DNA of 64,000 nt from Aquidulcibacter paucihalophilus (GCA_030285985.1 CP127384.1:868001-932000); one strand, 5' to 3'; shown: positions 36,785 to 46,996, counted from the first letter of the stretch. Translations and numbers: made by a program. Notes: generated from the sequence alone by a model not told the origin.

Positions 36785-37579
36785 TCACAACAGGCCCAGC
36801 TGTTTGAAACTGGCCACGCCGTCGCGACCGACGATCAGGTGGTCGTGGACGCTGAGGTCCAGCGCGCGGGCGGCCTCGACGATCTGGCGGGTCATGTGGA
36901 TGTCCGGCCGGGACGGGGTCGGGTCGCCGGACGGGTGGTTGTGGACGATGATCATCGACCTGGCCGACAGCTCCAGCGCTCGGCGCACCACCTCGCGCGG
37001 ATAGACCGGAGCGTGGTCGATGGTGCCGCGGTTCTGGATCTCGTCGAGGATCAACTGGTTGCGGTTGTCGAGGTAAAGCACACGGAACTGCTCGCGCGCC
37101 TCATGCTGCAGCGACAGGCGGACATAGGCGACCAGGGCGGTCCAGGAGGAGATGACGGTGCGCTTGTTCGCCTCTTCCTTGATGACCCGGCGCGCGACCT
37201 CGTGCAGGGCGGCGAGGTCGAGGGCGGTCTCGGTACCAACACCCTTCGTTCGGCCCTTCGAATCCTCGGCCTTGACCGTGCTCAGGTCCTCGACCGGGGC
37301 GGCGAGCACCGCGGCCAGGGAGCCGAACCGGGCCAGCAGGGCCTTGGCGATGGGTTTGACGTCGCCCTGTGGCTGGCTGCGGAACAGGAACAGTTCGAGC
37401 AGTTCATAGTCGGGCAGGTGAGGAAGGCCGGCCCCGCGGGCGCGGTCGCGGAGCCGTTCGCGGTGGCCCGTATGGTGGGGCTTGCGGGCGCGGAGGGCCT
37501 TCGGGGCTGCTTCAGGCGCCCGGGATGGCGGGATCGGAAAGGGCAGCACGCTGGACATGACGGCCTCCGGCACAACCAT
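36785..37579 (-). CDS. radC: RadC/MPN+ JAB-domain protein
   Basis: 264 residues (or 257 from a second ATG at 37558). A helix-hairpin-helix N-terminal part (YELLELFLF...LLARFGSLAAVLAAP) is followed by the JAMM metalloprotease-like domain. The latter has RVLYLDNRNQLILDEIQNRGTIDHAPVYPREVV and HNHPSGDPTPSRPD with the zinc ligands. The role of RadC is disputed; the early recombination-repair claim was not confirmed. It is the first of three minus-strand genes ending before map. Confidence 0.93.
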   Translation of the reverse strand: MVVPEAVMSSVLPFPIPPSRAPEAAPKALRARKPHHTGHRERLRDRARGAGLPHLPDYELLELFLFRSQPQGDVKPIAKALLARFGSLAAVLAAPVEDLSTVKAEDSKGRTKGVGTETALDLAALHEVARRVIKEEANKRTVISSWTALVAYVRLSLQHEAREQFRVLYLDNRNQLILDEIQNRGTIDHAPVYPREVVRRALELSARSMIIVHNHPSGDPTPSRPDIHMTRQIVEAARALDLSVHDHLIVGRDGVASFKQLGLL

Positions 37580-37629
37580 CGGATGTTGTCAGAACAGAAG
37601 GCGAACGTCCAGCGGGAACGCGCCCCGCT

Positions 37630-38013
37630 TCAATATCCGAGGCTCCCCAGAATCGCGATCAGGGTCACGGCGGGAAACAGGAAGGGCACGGCGATGGAGA
37701 ACCAGAACCCGAGGCCGTAGATGCGGCGGCGATAGGCGTCGGGGTCATCCGGCTTGAAGATCCGCTCGCTGACGGGGCCGAGGAAGAACGCCAGATTGGC
37801 GACGCCCATGATGACCAGCCATGCGAGCCCTTGGGCAAGGGTGGCGGCGAGGGAAAGGCTGAACCAGTCGGTGAGCAGCGAGGCCTCAATCGCAAACAGG
37901 GCCCAGGCCAGGGCACCCGCAATGCCCAGACCGATGTTGTAGCGAAGCCGACGGCTCTCCCACCACCGCCAGCTATCGCCGGCATGGAATGGGGATTCCG
38001 GGGGCGTGGACAT
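37630..38013 (-). CDS. Small integral membrane protein
   Basis: 127 residues from the ATG at 38013 (137 from an upstream ATG). Three to four hydrophobic segments and a conserved-looking FKPDDPDAYRRRIYGLG loop. The N-terminus is polar (HAGDSWRWWESRR). It lies 33 bases after map and 50 before radC on the same strand, so it may be cotranscribed. No family was recognised. Confidence 0.75.
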   Translation of the reverse strand: MSTPPESPFHAGDSWRWWESRRLRYNIGLGIAGALAWALFAIEASLLTDWFSLSLAATLAQGLAWLVIMGVANLAFFLGPVSERIFKPDDPDAYRRRIYGLGFWFSIAVPFLFPAVTLIAILGSLGY

Positions 38014-38076
38014 GCGTCGAGGCTCCGTCTGCGGCGCGATCATGCGCCGCCGGGAGCCGTGGTCAAGCGGTCGGAG

Positions 38077-38904
38077 TCAGACGAATTTCGGCCGGAAGAT
38101 CCCCGCCGGGCTGGCGCTGAACAGCTCGACGCCGGTCTCGGTCACGCCGCAGCTGTGTTCGCACTGGGCCGACAGGGACTTGTCGCGGGTCACGGCGGTC
38201 CAGCCGTCGGACAGGACCTTCACGTGCGGCTTGCCCAGGTTCACCATCGGCTCGACGGTGAAGAACATGCCGGGCTTGAGCGTCGCGCCCTCGCCGCGGC
38301 GGCCGTAGTGCAGGACATTGGGGCTGTCGTGGAACAGGCGGCCGATGCCGTGGCCGCAGAAGTCGCGCACCACCGACATCCGGTTGGCCTCGACCACCTG
38401 CTGGATGGCGTAGCCGATGTCGCCGAAGGTGTTGCCCGGCTTGATCATGGCCAGACCGGCCTCGAGCGAGTCATAGGTGACGTCGATCAGCTTCTTCGCA
38501 CGGGCGTTGATCTCGCCAACCCCGTACATGCGGCTGGAATCGCCATGCCAGCCGTCGACGATGACGGTGTGGTCGATGTTGACGATGTCGCCGTCTTTCA
38601 GAACCTTGTCGCCGGGAATGCCGTGGCAGACGACGTGGTTGATCGAGGTGCAGATGGTTTTCTCATAGCCCTTGTAGCCGAGGCAGGCAGGCAGGGCGCC
38701 GTGGTCGAGGGTGAACTCGCGGATGCGGTCGTCCAGCTCGCCCGTGGTCACGCCGGGGACCACGTAAGGCGTGATCATGTCCAGCGCCTGACCCACCAGA
38801 CGACCGGCCGCGCGCATGCCCTCCCACATCGCCTCGTCCTCGTGGACGCGGATCTCATGGGTGCGGACGAAGGCGTCGCTGTCCAGTTCGGGGGTCTCGT
38901 ACAT
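38077..38904 (-). CDS. map: Methionine aminopeptidase, type I
   Basis: 275 residues. The five metal ligands are present: Asp and Asp in IVNIDHTVIVDGWHGDSS, His in FCGHGIGRLFHD, Glu in FFTVEPMV and Glu in GVTETGVELF; substrate His in VVCHGIPGD. It removes the initiator Met from nascent proteins. A short N-terminal extension before EIRVHEDEAMWEGMRAAGR is within the family range. Confidence 0.97.
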   Translation of the reverse strand: MYETPELDSDAFVRTHEIRVHEDEAMWEGMRAAGRLVGQALDMITPYVVPGVTTGELDDRIREFTLDHGALPACLGYKGYEKTICTSINHVVCHGIPGDKVLKDGDIVNIDHTVIVDGWHGDSSRMYGVGEINARAKKLIDVTYDSLEAGLAMIKPGNTFGDIGYAIQQVVEANRMSVVRDFCGHGIGRLFHDSPNVLHYGRRGEGATLKPGMFFTVEPMVNLGKPHVKVLSDGWTAVTRDKSLSAQCEHSCGVTETGVELFSASPAGIFRPKFV

Positions 38905-39009
38905 CGGGGGGCTTTCGGGAGGCGGCAGGCTCGGTTCAGATGGCCATCATAGCACAGATGCTCAAGGCGACACGATGACCGGACGCCTGCAGCAGTCTAG
39001 CGTGCGGAA

Positions 39010-39762
39010 ATGACCGAATCCTCTCCCACCGCCGCCGTCCTCATCATCGGCGACGAGGTCCTGTCCGGACGAACCCAGGACACCAATCTGAACACCATCG
39101 CCCGGTTCCTGGCGGCGCTGGGGATCGACCTTGAGGAAGCCCGCACCATCGGCGACCGCAAGGCGCAGATCGTCGACAGCCTCAACGCCCTGCGGGCGAG
39201 CCACGACTATGTCTTCACCACCGGTGGCATCGGGCCGACGCATGACGACATCACCGCCGATGCGGTGGCGACGGCCTTCGGCGTGGCCCTGCCGGAGCAT
39301 CGCGACGCGGTGGCCATTCTGGCGCGGCGCTATGGCGACGACTTCAATACGGCGCGGCGGCGGATGGCGCGGATCCCCGAGGGCGGGACGCTGATCGCCA
39401 ATCCGGTGACCGATGCGCCGGGCTTCCAGATCGGCAATGTCTTCGTGATGGCGGGCGTGCCGAAGATCATGACGGCCATGCTGGAAGACGTGGCGCCGCG
39501 GCTGCGCACCGGAGCGGTGGTGCATGCGCGGACGATCCGGGTGTCGGGGGTCGGCGAGGGCGCGATCGCCGACCTGCTCACCGCCGCGGCCCGGGCAGAG
39601 CGCGAGATCAGCTTCGGCAGCTATCCCTTCGGCCACGGCTCGGTCGGCGAGATGGGGACCAATCTGGTGGTGCGTGGACGGGATGCGGCGAAGGTCGAGG
39701 CGGCGGTCGAGGGGTTGCTGGCGGACCTCGCGGCGGCGGGGATCGAGGCGGTTCGCGCCTAG
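39010..39762 (+). CDS. Molybdopterin-binding/CinA-N-domain protein
   Basis: 250 residues of the MoCF_biosynth fold: AAVLIIGDEVLSGRTQDTN, VFTTGGIGPTHDDITADAVA and FVMAGVPKIMTAMLED. It lacks the C-terminal nicotinamide-nucleotide amidase domain of full CinA. Stand-alone proteins of this group are common and their role is uncertain, with suggestions in FAD/NMN or molybdopterin metabolism. Its stop overlaps the convergent xylanase stop. Confidence 0.92.
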   Translation: MTESSPTAAVLIIGDEVLSGRTQDTNLNTIARFLAALGIDLEEARTIGDRKAQIVDSLNALRASHDYVFTTGGIGPTHDDITADAVATAFGVALPEHRDAVAILARRYGDDFNTARRRMARIPEGGTLIANPVTDAPGFQIGNVFVMAGVPKIMTAMLEDVAPRLRTGAVVHARTIRVSGVGEGAIADLLTAAARAEREISFGSYPFGHGSVGEMGTNLVVRGRDAAKVEAAVEGLLADLAAAGIEAVRA

Positions 39763-40841
39763 CCCCGGAACGCCTCGGCCACGGCCTGATAGGCCGGATT
39801 GGCGCGGCCGCCGGCGTCGAGCAGCAGGGGGCTGTCGTCCTTCCAGCCCTTGCCTTCGTCGCGCAGCAGCCAGCTGTCCGTATCGCGCAGGCCCCAGGTG
39901 GTGAAGGCGAAACGCTGGCGGGCGGGCAGGGCCATGAAGGCCTCGGCCAGTTCGCCGACGCGGGCGACCTGCCGGGCGCGCTTCTGGATCAGCGAGCGGG
40001 TGTCGACGGGGCTGTCGCTGCGCATCGAGAAGTCGAGCTCGGAGACATGGATGGGCAGGCCCAGCGAGGCGGCATCGCGGAAGAAGTCGCGGATGTTTCC
40101 GGCGGGAATGTCGATGTCGAGGTGCGACTGGGTGCCGATGCCGCCGATCGGCGCGCCCTGCGCCAGCAGCCGCTCGACCAGCCGCAGGAAGGTCGCGCCC
40201 TTCCGCGGATTGTTCTCGAGATTGTAGTCGTTGAGGAACAGGACGGCGTCCGGGTCGGCCGCCCGGGCCTGTTCGAAGGCGCGGACGATGTAGGCCTCGG
40301 GGCCCAGCTTGCGGGCGTAGACGCAGTCGCGCAGGCCGTTTCCATCCTCGGCCACCGCTTCATTGACGACGTCCCAGCCCACCATCCGTCCGCGATAGCG
40401 ACCGGCGACGGTCGAGACATAGCGGTCAAACTCGGCGGCGAAGCGGGCGGTCGGCAGGGTTTCGGTGAACTGGTCGAGGCCCTGGGAATACCAGACGAGG
40501 CAATGGCCGAAGACGCGCAGCCCCTGTTCATGGCCCCAGTCGACCATCCGGTCCGAGGCGGAGAAGTCGTACGCAAAGCCCGGCTGCAGGATGCGCTCGG
40601 GCTTCAGCTCCCATTCGGGGGTGATCTGGCTGACGTGGCGGCGCATGGCGGCGACCCAGACGGGGTCGTCCAGCTGACCGGTCATGCCGGTGGCACCGAT
40701 GGGGAAGTCGGCGAGGGATTTCAGGGGCGTGGCCAGCGGGCCTACCGGGGTCTGGGCCGAGGCGAAGCGGTCGCAGGCGGCCAGCCCGAGAGGCGCGGCG
40801 AGAAGGACGCGGCGGTTCAGTCCGGGCGGATCAGCCCGCAC
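39759..40841 (-). CDS. GH10 endo-1,4-beta-xylanase lipoprotein
   Basis: 360 residues from the GTG at 40841. An RR-containing signal ends in lipobox LAAC23, so it is likely anchored outside the cytoplasm. The TIM barrel has acid/base Glu161 in GWDVVNEAV and nucleophile Glu269 in HVSELDFS, with FGHCLVWYSQ and GTQSHLDID as further GH10 blocks. It cuts internal xylan linkages. It overlaps the end of fliJ by 11 bases and would be transcribed with the flagellar fliIJ genes, an unusual association. Confidence 0.95.
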   Translation of the reverse strand: MRADPPGLNRRVLLAAPLGLAACDRFASAQTPVGPLATPLKSLADFPIGATGMTGQLDDPVWVAAMRRHVSQITPEWELKPERILQPGFAYDFSASDRMVDWGHEQGLRVFGHCLVWYSQGLDQFTETLPTARFAAEFDRYVSTVAGRYRGRMVGWDVVNEAVAEDGNGLRDCVYARKLGPEAYIVRAFEQARAADPDAVLFLNDYNLENNPRKGATFLRLVERLLAQGAPIGGIGTQSHLDIDIPAGNIRDFFRDAASLGLPIHVSELDFSMRSDSPVDTRSLIQKRARQVARVGELAEAFMALPARQRFAFTTWGLRDTDSWLLRDEGKGWKDDSPLLLDAGGRANPAYQAVAEAFRG

Positions 40842-41241
40842 GCCGCCTCAGGCCCAGTTCGTCGAAGGCCGCGGTCTCGCGCTTGCCGGCGGCGATGGCG
40901 GCGTTGAGACGGGTCATCTCGGCGACGTGTTCGAACTTCTTCAGTTCCTCGAAGGCCCCGGTCAGGGCGTCGCGGGCGCCTTCCTCCTCGGCGTCGATGA
41001 CGACGACGTCGGCCTCGGCCGCACCCTTGCGCAGCTTCCAGCCGTTCAGATAGGCCTGCAGCATCATGGCGGCGTCGGCGTCCTCGCGGGCGCGCACCTG
41101 CTCGATCTCGGCCTCGGCCTCGAGCACGGCGATACGCATTTCAGCGGAGGCGCGGCGGGCGGTGATCTCGGCGAGGCGCTTCTGCAGCGTCTCGACCTCA
41201 TAGTTCGAGATCCGGATCAGCGATTGGGCCCAGTTGCTCAT
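40831..41241 (-). CDS. fliJ: Flagellar export protein FliJ
   Basis: 136 residues, long-helical with a coiled-coil pattern through most of the length (NYEVETLQKRLAEITARRASAE, IAVLEAEAEIEQVR). This fits FliJ, the stalk-like soluble part of the flagellar type III export ATPase complex. Sequence alone is weak for this family; the position 25 bases after fliI decides it. An ATG start at 41241. The xylanase gene overlaps its end. Confidence 0.88.
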   Translation of the reverse strand: MSNWAQSLIRISNYEVETLQKRLAEITARRASAEMRIAVLEAEAEIEQVRAREDADAAMMLQAYLNGWKLRKGAAEADVVVIDAEEEGARDALTGAFEELKKFEHVAEMTRLNAAIAAGKRETAAFDELGLRRRAG

Positions 41242-41266
41242 GCGTACGCGCTCCAGAGGGACGGGG

Positions 41267-42607
41267 TCACTGCACCATGCCCTGATTCAGAATTGCTTCC
41301 AGCCGGGTAAAGGAATCGGAAAGACCGGTGTGATCGTCCTTGTCCTGGCCGAGGAAGGCTTCCAGCGCCGGGTTCAGGGCGATGGCCCGGTCGACCATGG
41401 GATCGGCCCCGGCGCGGTAGGCCCCGATGCGGATCAGCTCTTCCATATTGCCGTAGTCCGACAGGCACTGGCGGGCGCGCTTGTTCAGCTCGCGCTCGGG
41501 CGGCGTCTGGCAGGCGGGCAGGGTGCGGCTGACGGATTTGAGGACGTCGATGGCCGGGAAGCGTCCGCGCTCGGCGATCTTGCGGTCCATGACGATGTGG
41601 CCGTCGAGAATGCCTCGCACGGCGTCGGCGATGGGTTCGTCATGGTCGCCGCCGTCGACCAGCACGGTGAACATGGCGGTGATCGGCCCGGCGGTGGTGC
41701 CGTCCGGCCGGACCGGACCCGGCCCGGCGCGCTCCAGCAGCTTGGGCAGTTCGGTGAAGACGGTCGGCGTATAGCCCTTGGTGGTCGGGGGCTCGCCGGC
41801 GGCCAGGCCGATCTCGCGCTGGGCCATGGCGAAGCGGGTGACGGAGTCCATCAGGCACAGGACCTCGAGGTCCTGATCCCGGAAATATTCGCAGATGGCC
41901 ATGGTCATATAGGCCGACTGGCGACGCTTCAGGGCGGGCTCGTCGGAGGTGGCGACGACGACGACCGCGCGACGCAGGCCTTCCTCGCCCAGGGTCTCCT
42001 CGACGAACTCCCGGACCTCCCGGCCCCGTTCGCCGATAAGGCCGACGACGACCACGTCACAGGTGGCCTGTTTGGCCAGCATGGACAGCAGCACCGACTT
42101 GCCGACGCCGGAGCCGGCGAAGATGCCGAGGCGCTGGCCGCGGCAGGTGGTGGTAAAGACATCCATGGCGCGGACGCCGAGGTCGAGCCGCTCGCCGACC
42201 CGGCCGCGCGAATGGGCCGGGGGCGGGGGTGCGCGCAGGGGATAGGCGGCGGGGCCGACAGGCAGGGGGCCCTTGCCGTCGATGGGCTGGCCGAAGGCAT
42301 CGATGATCCGGCCCAGCCAGGCGGTGGTCGGGCGGACGCTGGCGGCGGCGGAGACGATGCGGATATCGGCGCCGGGGGCCACGCCCTCGACCGGGCCGAA
42401 GGGCATCAGCAGGGCCTTGGCGTCGCGGAAGCCGACGACTTCGGCCGGCAGGGGCGACAGGTGGCGGCGCTCGATTTCGGCCCGGGCCCCGACCGACAGC
42501 CGCGACAGCCCGCCCCGGGACTCGATCAGCAGGCCGTTCACCCCCGCGACCTTGCCGGTCACGACCAGCGGGTCGATCGCTTCAACGGCGGCGGCGAGAG
42601 AGTGCAA
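41267..42607 (-). CDS. fliI: Flagellar protein export ATPase FliI
   Basis: 446 residues from a TTG start at 42607. Walker A GSGVGKS is at 165-171; Walker B and the catalytic Glu lie in [17 protein letters not shown] and [35 protein letters not shown] is the family signature of the F1-like type III ATPases. It energises export of rod, hook and filament subunits. A perfect CtrA-type box lies about 90 bases upstream, consistent with class II flagellar control in Caulobacterales. Confidence 0.96.
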   Translation of the reverse strand: MHSLAAAVEAIDPLVVTGKVAGVNGLLIESRGGLSRLSVGARAEIERRHLSPLPAEVVGFRDAKALLMPFGPVEGVAPGADIRIVSAAASVRPTTAWLGRIIDAFGQPIDGKGPLPVGPAAYPLRAPPPPAHSRGRVGERLDLGVRAMDVFTTTCRGQRLGIFAGSGVGKSVLLSMLAKQATCDVVVVGLIGERGREVREFVEETLGEEGLRRAVVVVATSDEPALKRRQSAYMTMAICEYFRDQDLEVLCLMDSVTRFAMAQREIGLAAGEPPTTKGYTPTVFTELPKLLERAGPGPVRPDGTTAGPITAMFTVLVDGGDHDEPIADAVRGILDGHIVMDRKIAERGRFPAIDVLKSVSRTLPACQTPPERELNKRARQCLSDYGNMEELIRIGAYRAGADPMVDRAIALNPALEAFLGQDKDDHTGLSDSFTRLEAILNQGMVQ

Positions 42608-42691
42608 GTGGAAGCCCCGGAACTGGCCGCGTCGGGTCGAACAGGCCCACGGGGCCGACGACCGCAGCCCCGCCAGAAAGCGGCATCATGC

Positions 42692-42706
42692 TTAACGGGA
42701 GGTTAA
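42692..42706 (-). promoter_or_regulatory. CtrA binding site upstream of fliI
   Basis: A perfect TTAA-N7-TTAA full site (reading TTAACC...GTTAA on the fliI strand), centred about 92 bases upstream of the fliI start. CtrA is the cell-cycle regulator that activates class II flagellar promoters in Caulobacter. It would control the fliI-fliJ-xylanase unit. Confidence 0.7.
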
Positions 42707-42727
42707 TTTCGGGGCCTTCGGACTGCT

Positions 42728-45700
42728 TCACCGCGGTGGATAGGACTCGAAGTCCGTCGGTGTGTCGGGATCAAGCGCGATCGCGGCGGCCTTGTCGCGC
42801 TCGCCCTCTTCGACCTGGCCCGAGGCGATCCGGGCCACGCCCCGACCGTAAAGGGACGCCGGCAGTTCGGGTGCGATCGCCAGCGCCGCCTCATAGGCGG
42901 CAAGGGCGCCGGCGAGGTCGCCTCGCTGCAACAACAGCCGCCCCCGGCTGTCGAGGATCGCCGGGCTGTCCGGTGCAATGGCCAAGGCGGCGTCACAATC
43001 CCGCAGCGCCTGATCCAGCAGGACCCCCGCCGTGGCGGCGGTCCAGCAGAGGTTGTTCAGGACCTCCGCATCAGCGGGAGCAGCCTCGCGGACGGTGGCG
43101 AGGTCCTGCGCCGCGCGATCAAGCTGACCGAGCGCGATGGCTGCCTCTGCACGGAGGATCAGAGCGGACCGGGGGTTCGCCGGAGAGGATGCGAGGAAAC
43201 GGTCCAGAATTTCCGACGCCTCCTGGGCCTTCCCGCGTTCCAGCTTCAGCGCGGCCTGATTGAGCAATACTCCGGGGGCCGAGGGATCGGCCTCGGCCAG
43301 GGCGTCCATTTCTGCATCGGCCTGTTCCGTCCGGCCGGCCTGTTCCAGAACGCCGATGCGCCGGAGCTTCAGGGGGACGTCGGTGGGGCGGCCGGCGATC
43401 AGGGTGTCGATGTCGCGGAGCGCCCGATCATACTGTTCCAGAGCCAGATAGGCCTGGGCCCGGGTGCCGAGCGCGAAGTCGTCGCCCGGCGCCTGGCGCA
43501 GGGCCCGCGAAAGCTCGATCACGGCGTCGTCGAAGCGCCCGTCGTTCATGGCGAGCAGGGCGTTGCCGTTCATCGCGACCCGTTCGGAGGGGTCGATGTC
43601 GACCGCCTTTTCCAGATCCGCCACCGCACCCTCGAGATCGCCGGTCCAGAACCGGTAGACGCCGCGGTTGGCCCATGCGGCGCTGCTTGTGGGGTCGAGT
43701 TCAATGGCGCGGCCGGCCGCCTCGGCAGCGCCCGCCCAGTCACCGCTTCGCGACAGGGCGAGGGCGCGGTCGAGCCAGCCGCTCGCGGTAGCTGGCGCGT
43801 CGGCGGCCCAGGCCGCGCGATCGGAATCGGAGGGGCGATAGTTCCGGTCAGGGAACACCCTCGGAGGGTCGAACCGCCGGGTGAGGTCCTCGGCGCGAAC
43901 CCGGTCCGCCTCGGCGGCGGTGATCTCGTCCGTCAGGCTGCGCAGGCTCAGGTCGACCGTGACCAGATCGCCCTCCAGAACCATGGTGCGACGCGTATGG
44001 TGGCCGAGTTCGGTCCGGTCGACGGCGCCGCCGGAAACCCGGAACCCCCGTCCGCCTTCCGGCAGGCGCAAGGTCGCAACCTGCCGTGAATAGGTCGGAT
44101 GGTTGATCGCATAGGGGGCGTTCCGGAACGGCCCTTCGGACCGCTCCAGACTGCTGATGGGAAGATAGGTCGCGCCCGGAGGGACGACGCCCTGGGTGCC
44201 CCAGTTCAGCGACATCGTACCGGTCATGGTGAGGGTCAGGACGTTGGCCTCGACGTCATAGTTCGAGCCGACCTCGGTGATCGTCGGATTGCCGAGCTGG
44301 GCCGACCAGATGGAGCGCAGGCCCTGGTCCCTTTGGGTGGCCGGGATGAGCCCGATCTGGCCCCCGAGCGCCGCCGCGCCGTCACCGCGCATGATGAGCG
44401 TCCCGGTCACGACCGCGGGGGCGTAGAGACCGGCGGAGGCGTCGACGGCGACTATGGTTTCGGAATCCGGCACCGTCCGGGGCGCGAGGTTCAGGGCCTC
44501 GAGCCGCGCCTCCGGTCCGGTGAGCGGCAGGGCCCAACGGAAGGGGGGTACGGCGATATCCTCCAGCTTCCGGTCGCCGGTGCGGGTCCCGTCCAGCCAG
44601 TAGACCGAGCCGCCGATGACAGCGCGAACCAGCACATGGTCGAAAGCCGAGACCATGGGCAGCCGGTCGGGCATGCCGTCGCCATTCAGGATGCTGACGG
44701 CGGCGGGCTGGGCCTCTATGCCGAGGCCATCGAGCAGGGCGAGCAGCAGGACGGTCTTGCCCTTGCAGTCGCCGAGCCGGCGGTTCCAGGTTTCCTCGGC
44801 CGTGGCGGGAGTCAGGCCACCCTCGCCCATCATCAGCGCGACGTAGCGGACCTGATCCTGAACCAGGCGCAGGGCGGCGGCGGCCCGGACGGCCGGATCA
44901 TCGGACAGGGCCCGGATGCGTTCGATTTCGGCCTGCAGCGAGGAGCCGGGCTCGATCCGGCGGGACCGGTCATAGAGCGGTTTGAGCACCACGGCGATGT
45001 CGGACCAGTCGCGATAGTCGGTCAGCTCGATGAGGCGCAGGGCGCGGAGCCGGGTCGGAATGTCATCCGGCACGGGCACCGGCTGGAGCGCGTTCAACTC
45101 CAGTTCGACGACGGACTGGCCGCCGCTGCGACGGACGGGAAGCGGGGTCCAGTCGTTGGCGGCGCGAAGCCGCACCGGCAGGGCCGTCGGCCACGAGGCC
45201 CGAAAGCGGATCTGGTCGACCAGGGCGGGCAGGTTCAGGTCCATCGACTGTTCAAAATGGCCGCCGGTTACAGGGTCGCGAGACACCACGGTGTAGGCCA
45301 CGTCGAGGATGTCACCGACCCGCAGGCCGGCGGGATGGAGGACCGCCGTGATCCGGCCGTCCAGCATGGCGTGCTCGAGGTTCTCCTCACGGCGCAGGGT
45401 TTCGAAGGTCTGGCCGGCGAGCACGTCGATGACCTGACCATCACGGATGATGTGGACATGGTGGACGGTCACGTCCTGGTTCGAAGGACTCCAGGTGACG
45501 CCGACATTGCCCATCAGGGGGAGGGCCTGGGGGGACACGGCCATGCTGCGATACCGGCTGTAGAAGGCTTCGCTCTCTCCATCGGCGCGCATCTGGCTGT
45601 CGAACAGCAGGATGCGCAGGCCCTCTGCGGTCGCAGCCGTGGCGTTGGGTGCGCCCTCGACGGCCGTCACCACCCATGCCGGCTCGGGGCCCCGCAGCAC

Positions 45701-45790
45701 TTCGTCGCCGGCCAACGCCGCGCCGGGCGCGATCAGGAGAATGACGCCGGCAAACAGGCCGATCGCCCGGCTCGCGGAAACAAAACGCAT
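42728..45790 (-). CDS. Large exported DUF3857/transglutaminase/TPR protein
   Basis: 1020 residues from the ATG at 45790, with a signal peptide ending at ALAGD (about 27). The N-terminal third is DUF3857 (YRSMAVSPQALPLMGNVGVTW, VLHPAGLRVGDILDVAYTVV). A transglutaminase-like core follows, with the Cys of RRLGDCKGKTVLL (about 341) and the His of SAFDHVLVRAV. A beta-sandwich region comes next, then from about 690 a long TPR array (AWANRGVYRFWTGDLEGAVADLEKAV and about eight more units) to the end. The role is unknown; the architecture suggests protein cross-linking or processing in the periplasm. No partner gene is adjacent. Confidence 0.9.
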   Translation of the reverse strand: MRFVSASRAIGLFAGVILLIAPGAALAGDEVLRGPEPAWVVTAVEGAPNATAATAEGLRILLFDSQMRADGESEAFYSRYRSMAVSPQALPLMGNVGVTWSPSNQDVTVHHVHIIRDGQVIDVLAGQTFETLRREENLEHAMLDGRITAVLHPAGLRVGDILDVAYTVVSRDPVTGGHFEQSMDLNLPALVDQIRFRASWPTALPVRLRAANDWTPLPVRRSGGQSVVELELNALQPVPVPDDIPTRLRALRLIELTDYRDWSDIAVVLKPLYDRSRRIEPGSSLQAEIERIRALSDDPAVRAAAALRLVQDQVRYVALMMGEGGLTPATAEETWNRRLGDCKGKTVLLLALLDGLGIEAQPAAVSILNGDGMPDRLPMVSAFDHVLVRAVIGGSVYWLDGTRTGDRKLEDIAVPPFRWALPLTGPEARLEALNLAPRTVPDSETIVAVDASAGLYAPAVVTGTLIMRGDGAAALGGQIGLIPATQRDQGLRSIWSAQLGNPTITEVGSNYDVEANVLTLTMTGTMSLNWGTQGVVPPGATYLPISSLERSEGPFRNAPYAINHPTYSRQVATLRLPEGGRGFRVSGGAVDRTELGHHTRRTMVLEGDLVTVDLSLRSLTDEITAAEADRVRAEDLTRRFDPPRVFPDRNYRPSDSDRAAWAADAPATASGWLDRALALSRSGDWAGAAEAAGRAIELDPTSSAAWANRGVYRFWTGDLEGAVADLEKAVDIDPSERVAMNGNALLAMNDGRFDDAVIELSRALRQAPGDDFALGTRAQAYLALEQYDRALRDIDTLIAGRPTDVPLKLRRIGVLEQAGRTEQADAEMDALAEADPSAPGVLLNQAALKLERGKAQEASEILDRFLASSPANPRSALILRAEAAIALGQLDRAAQDLATVREAAPADAEVLNNLCWTAATAGVLLDQALRDCDAALAIAPDSPAILDSRGRLLLQRGDLAGALAAYEAALAIAPELPASLYGRGVARIASGQVEEGERDKAAAIALDPDTPTDFESYPPR

Positions 45791-45977
45791 CGTAAGACCC
45801 CCGTCACGCCCGTTGCGATACTCGGGGCTTACCAGGGTGATACAACCGACGGTCGGTGGCGCCAACGGCGCAATGCGATCAGGCGAGTAACCCGGGCAAC
45901 GTCGCAAAATGCGCGCGAGAGACTTGCGACCCCGATAAAATAACTATCTCTCGCTCAACACCTGCAAGGAGACCGCG

Positions 45978-46952
45978 ATGTCCGCCTATGACGCCTCCCG
46001 CCATCAGAAAGCCGGACGCGGCAAGGTCTTCGCCTCGATCCTGGACACCATCGGCGACACGCCCCTGGTCGGGCTGCCGCGCCTTTCGGCGGAGATGAAG
46101 CCGAAAGCCACGGTGCTGGCCAAGCTGGAGTTCTTCAACCCGATGGCTTCGGTCAAGGACCGGATCGGCGTGGCCATGATCGAGGCACTGGAACAGGGGG
46201 GACAGATCGGGCCGGACACCGTGCTGATCGAGCCGACCAGCGGCAATACCGGCATCGCCCTGGCCTTTGTGGCGGCGGCCAAGGGCTATCGCCTGATCCT
46301 GGTCATGCCGGAGAGTATGTCGATCGAGCGCCGCAAGATGCTGGCGCTGCTGGGCGCAGAACTGGTGCTGACCCCGGCCGAGAAGGGGATGAAGGGGGCC
46401 ATCGCCATGGCCATGGAACTGAGGGACCGGACGCCCGGCGCCGTCATCCCGGCCCAGTTCGACAACCCCGCCAATCCGGCCATCCACCGCGTCTCGACGG
46501 CGGAGGAGATCTGGAACGACACAGCGGGCGCCGTGGACATCGTGATTGCCGGCGTGGGCACGGGCGGCACCATCACCGGCGTCGGCCAGGTGCTGAAGGC
46601 GCGCAAACCCTCGCTGCGCATGATCGCGGTCGAGCCGACGGCCTCGCCGGTACTCTCGGGCGGTGAGCCCGGACCGCACAAGATCCAGGGCATCGGGGCC
46701 GGCTTCATCCCCTCGATCGTCGATCGCTCGGTCATCGACGGCGTCGAGCAGGTCTCCAATGACGAGGCCTTCGACATGGCCCGCAAGGCCGCGCGAGTGG
46801 AGGGCATCCCGGTCGGGATATCGTCCGGTGCCGCCCTGGTCGCCGCCTTCCGGCAGGCCGCGCTGGAGGAGAACGCCGGCAAGACCATCGTGGTGATCAT
46901 CCCAAGCTTCGCGGAACGCTATCTTTCGACCGCCTTGTTCGAGGGGCTTTGA
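45978..46952 (+). CDS. cysK: Cysteine synthase A (O-acetylserine sulfhydrylase)
   Basis: 324 residues. PLP-binding Lys60 is in [11 protein letters not shown], the phosphate loop is [12 protein letters not shown], and the substrate loop is [11 protein letters not shown]. It makes cysteine from O-acetylserine and sulfide. AAGGAGA precedes the ATG. It stands alone, divergent from the transglutaminase-TPR gene. Confidence 0.96.
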   Translation: MSAYDASRHQKAGRGKVFASILDTIGDTPLVGLPRLSAEMKPKATVLAKLEFFNPMASVKDRIGVAMIEALEQGGQIGPDTVLIEPTSGNTGIALAFVAAAKGYRLILVMPESMSIERRKMLALLGAELVLTPAEKGMKGAIAMAMELRDRTPGAVIPAQFDNPANPAIHRVSTAEEIWNDTAGAVDIVIAGVGTGGTITGVGQVLKARKPSLRMIAVEPTASPVLSGGEPGPHKIQGIGAGFIPSIVDRSVIDGVEQVSNDEAFDMARKAARVEGIPVGISSGAALVAAFRQAALEENAGKTIVVIIPSFAERYLSTALFEGL

Positions 46953-46996
46953 CCGTCACGGGCGGTTAACCCACGCGGTCCTAGGATTCGCGGGAT

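Noticed and set aside
41234..45943. Two long plus-strand frames opposite fliI and the transglutaminase-TPR gene
   Set aside because: Antisense to genes with complete catalytic motifs; composition typical of GC mirror frames.
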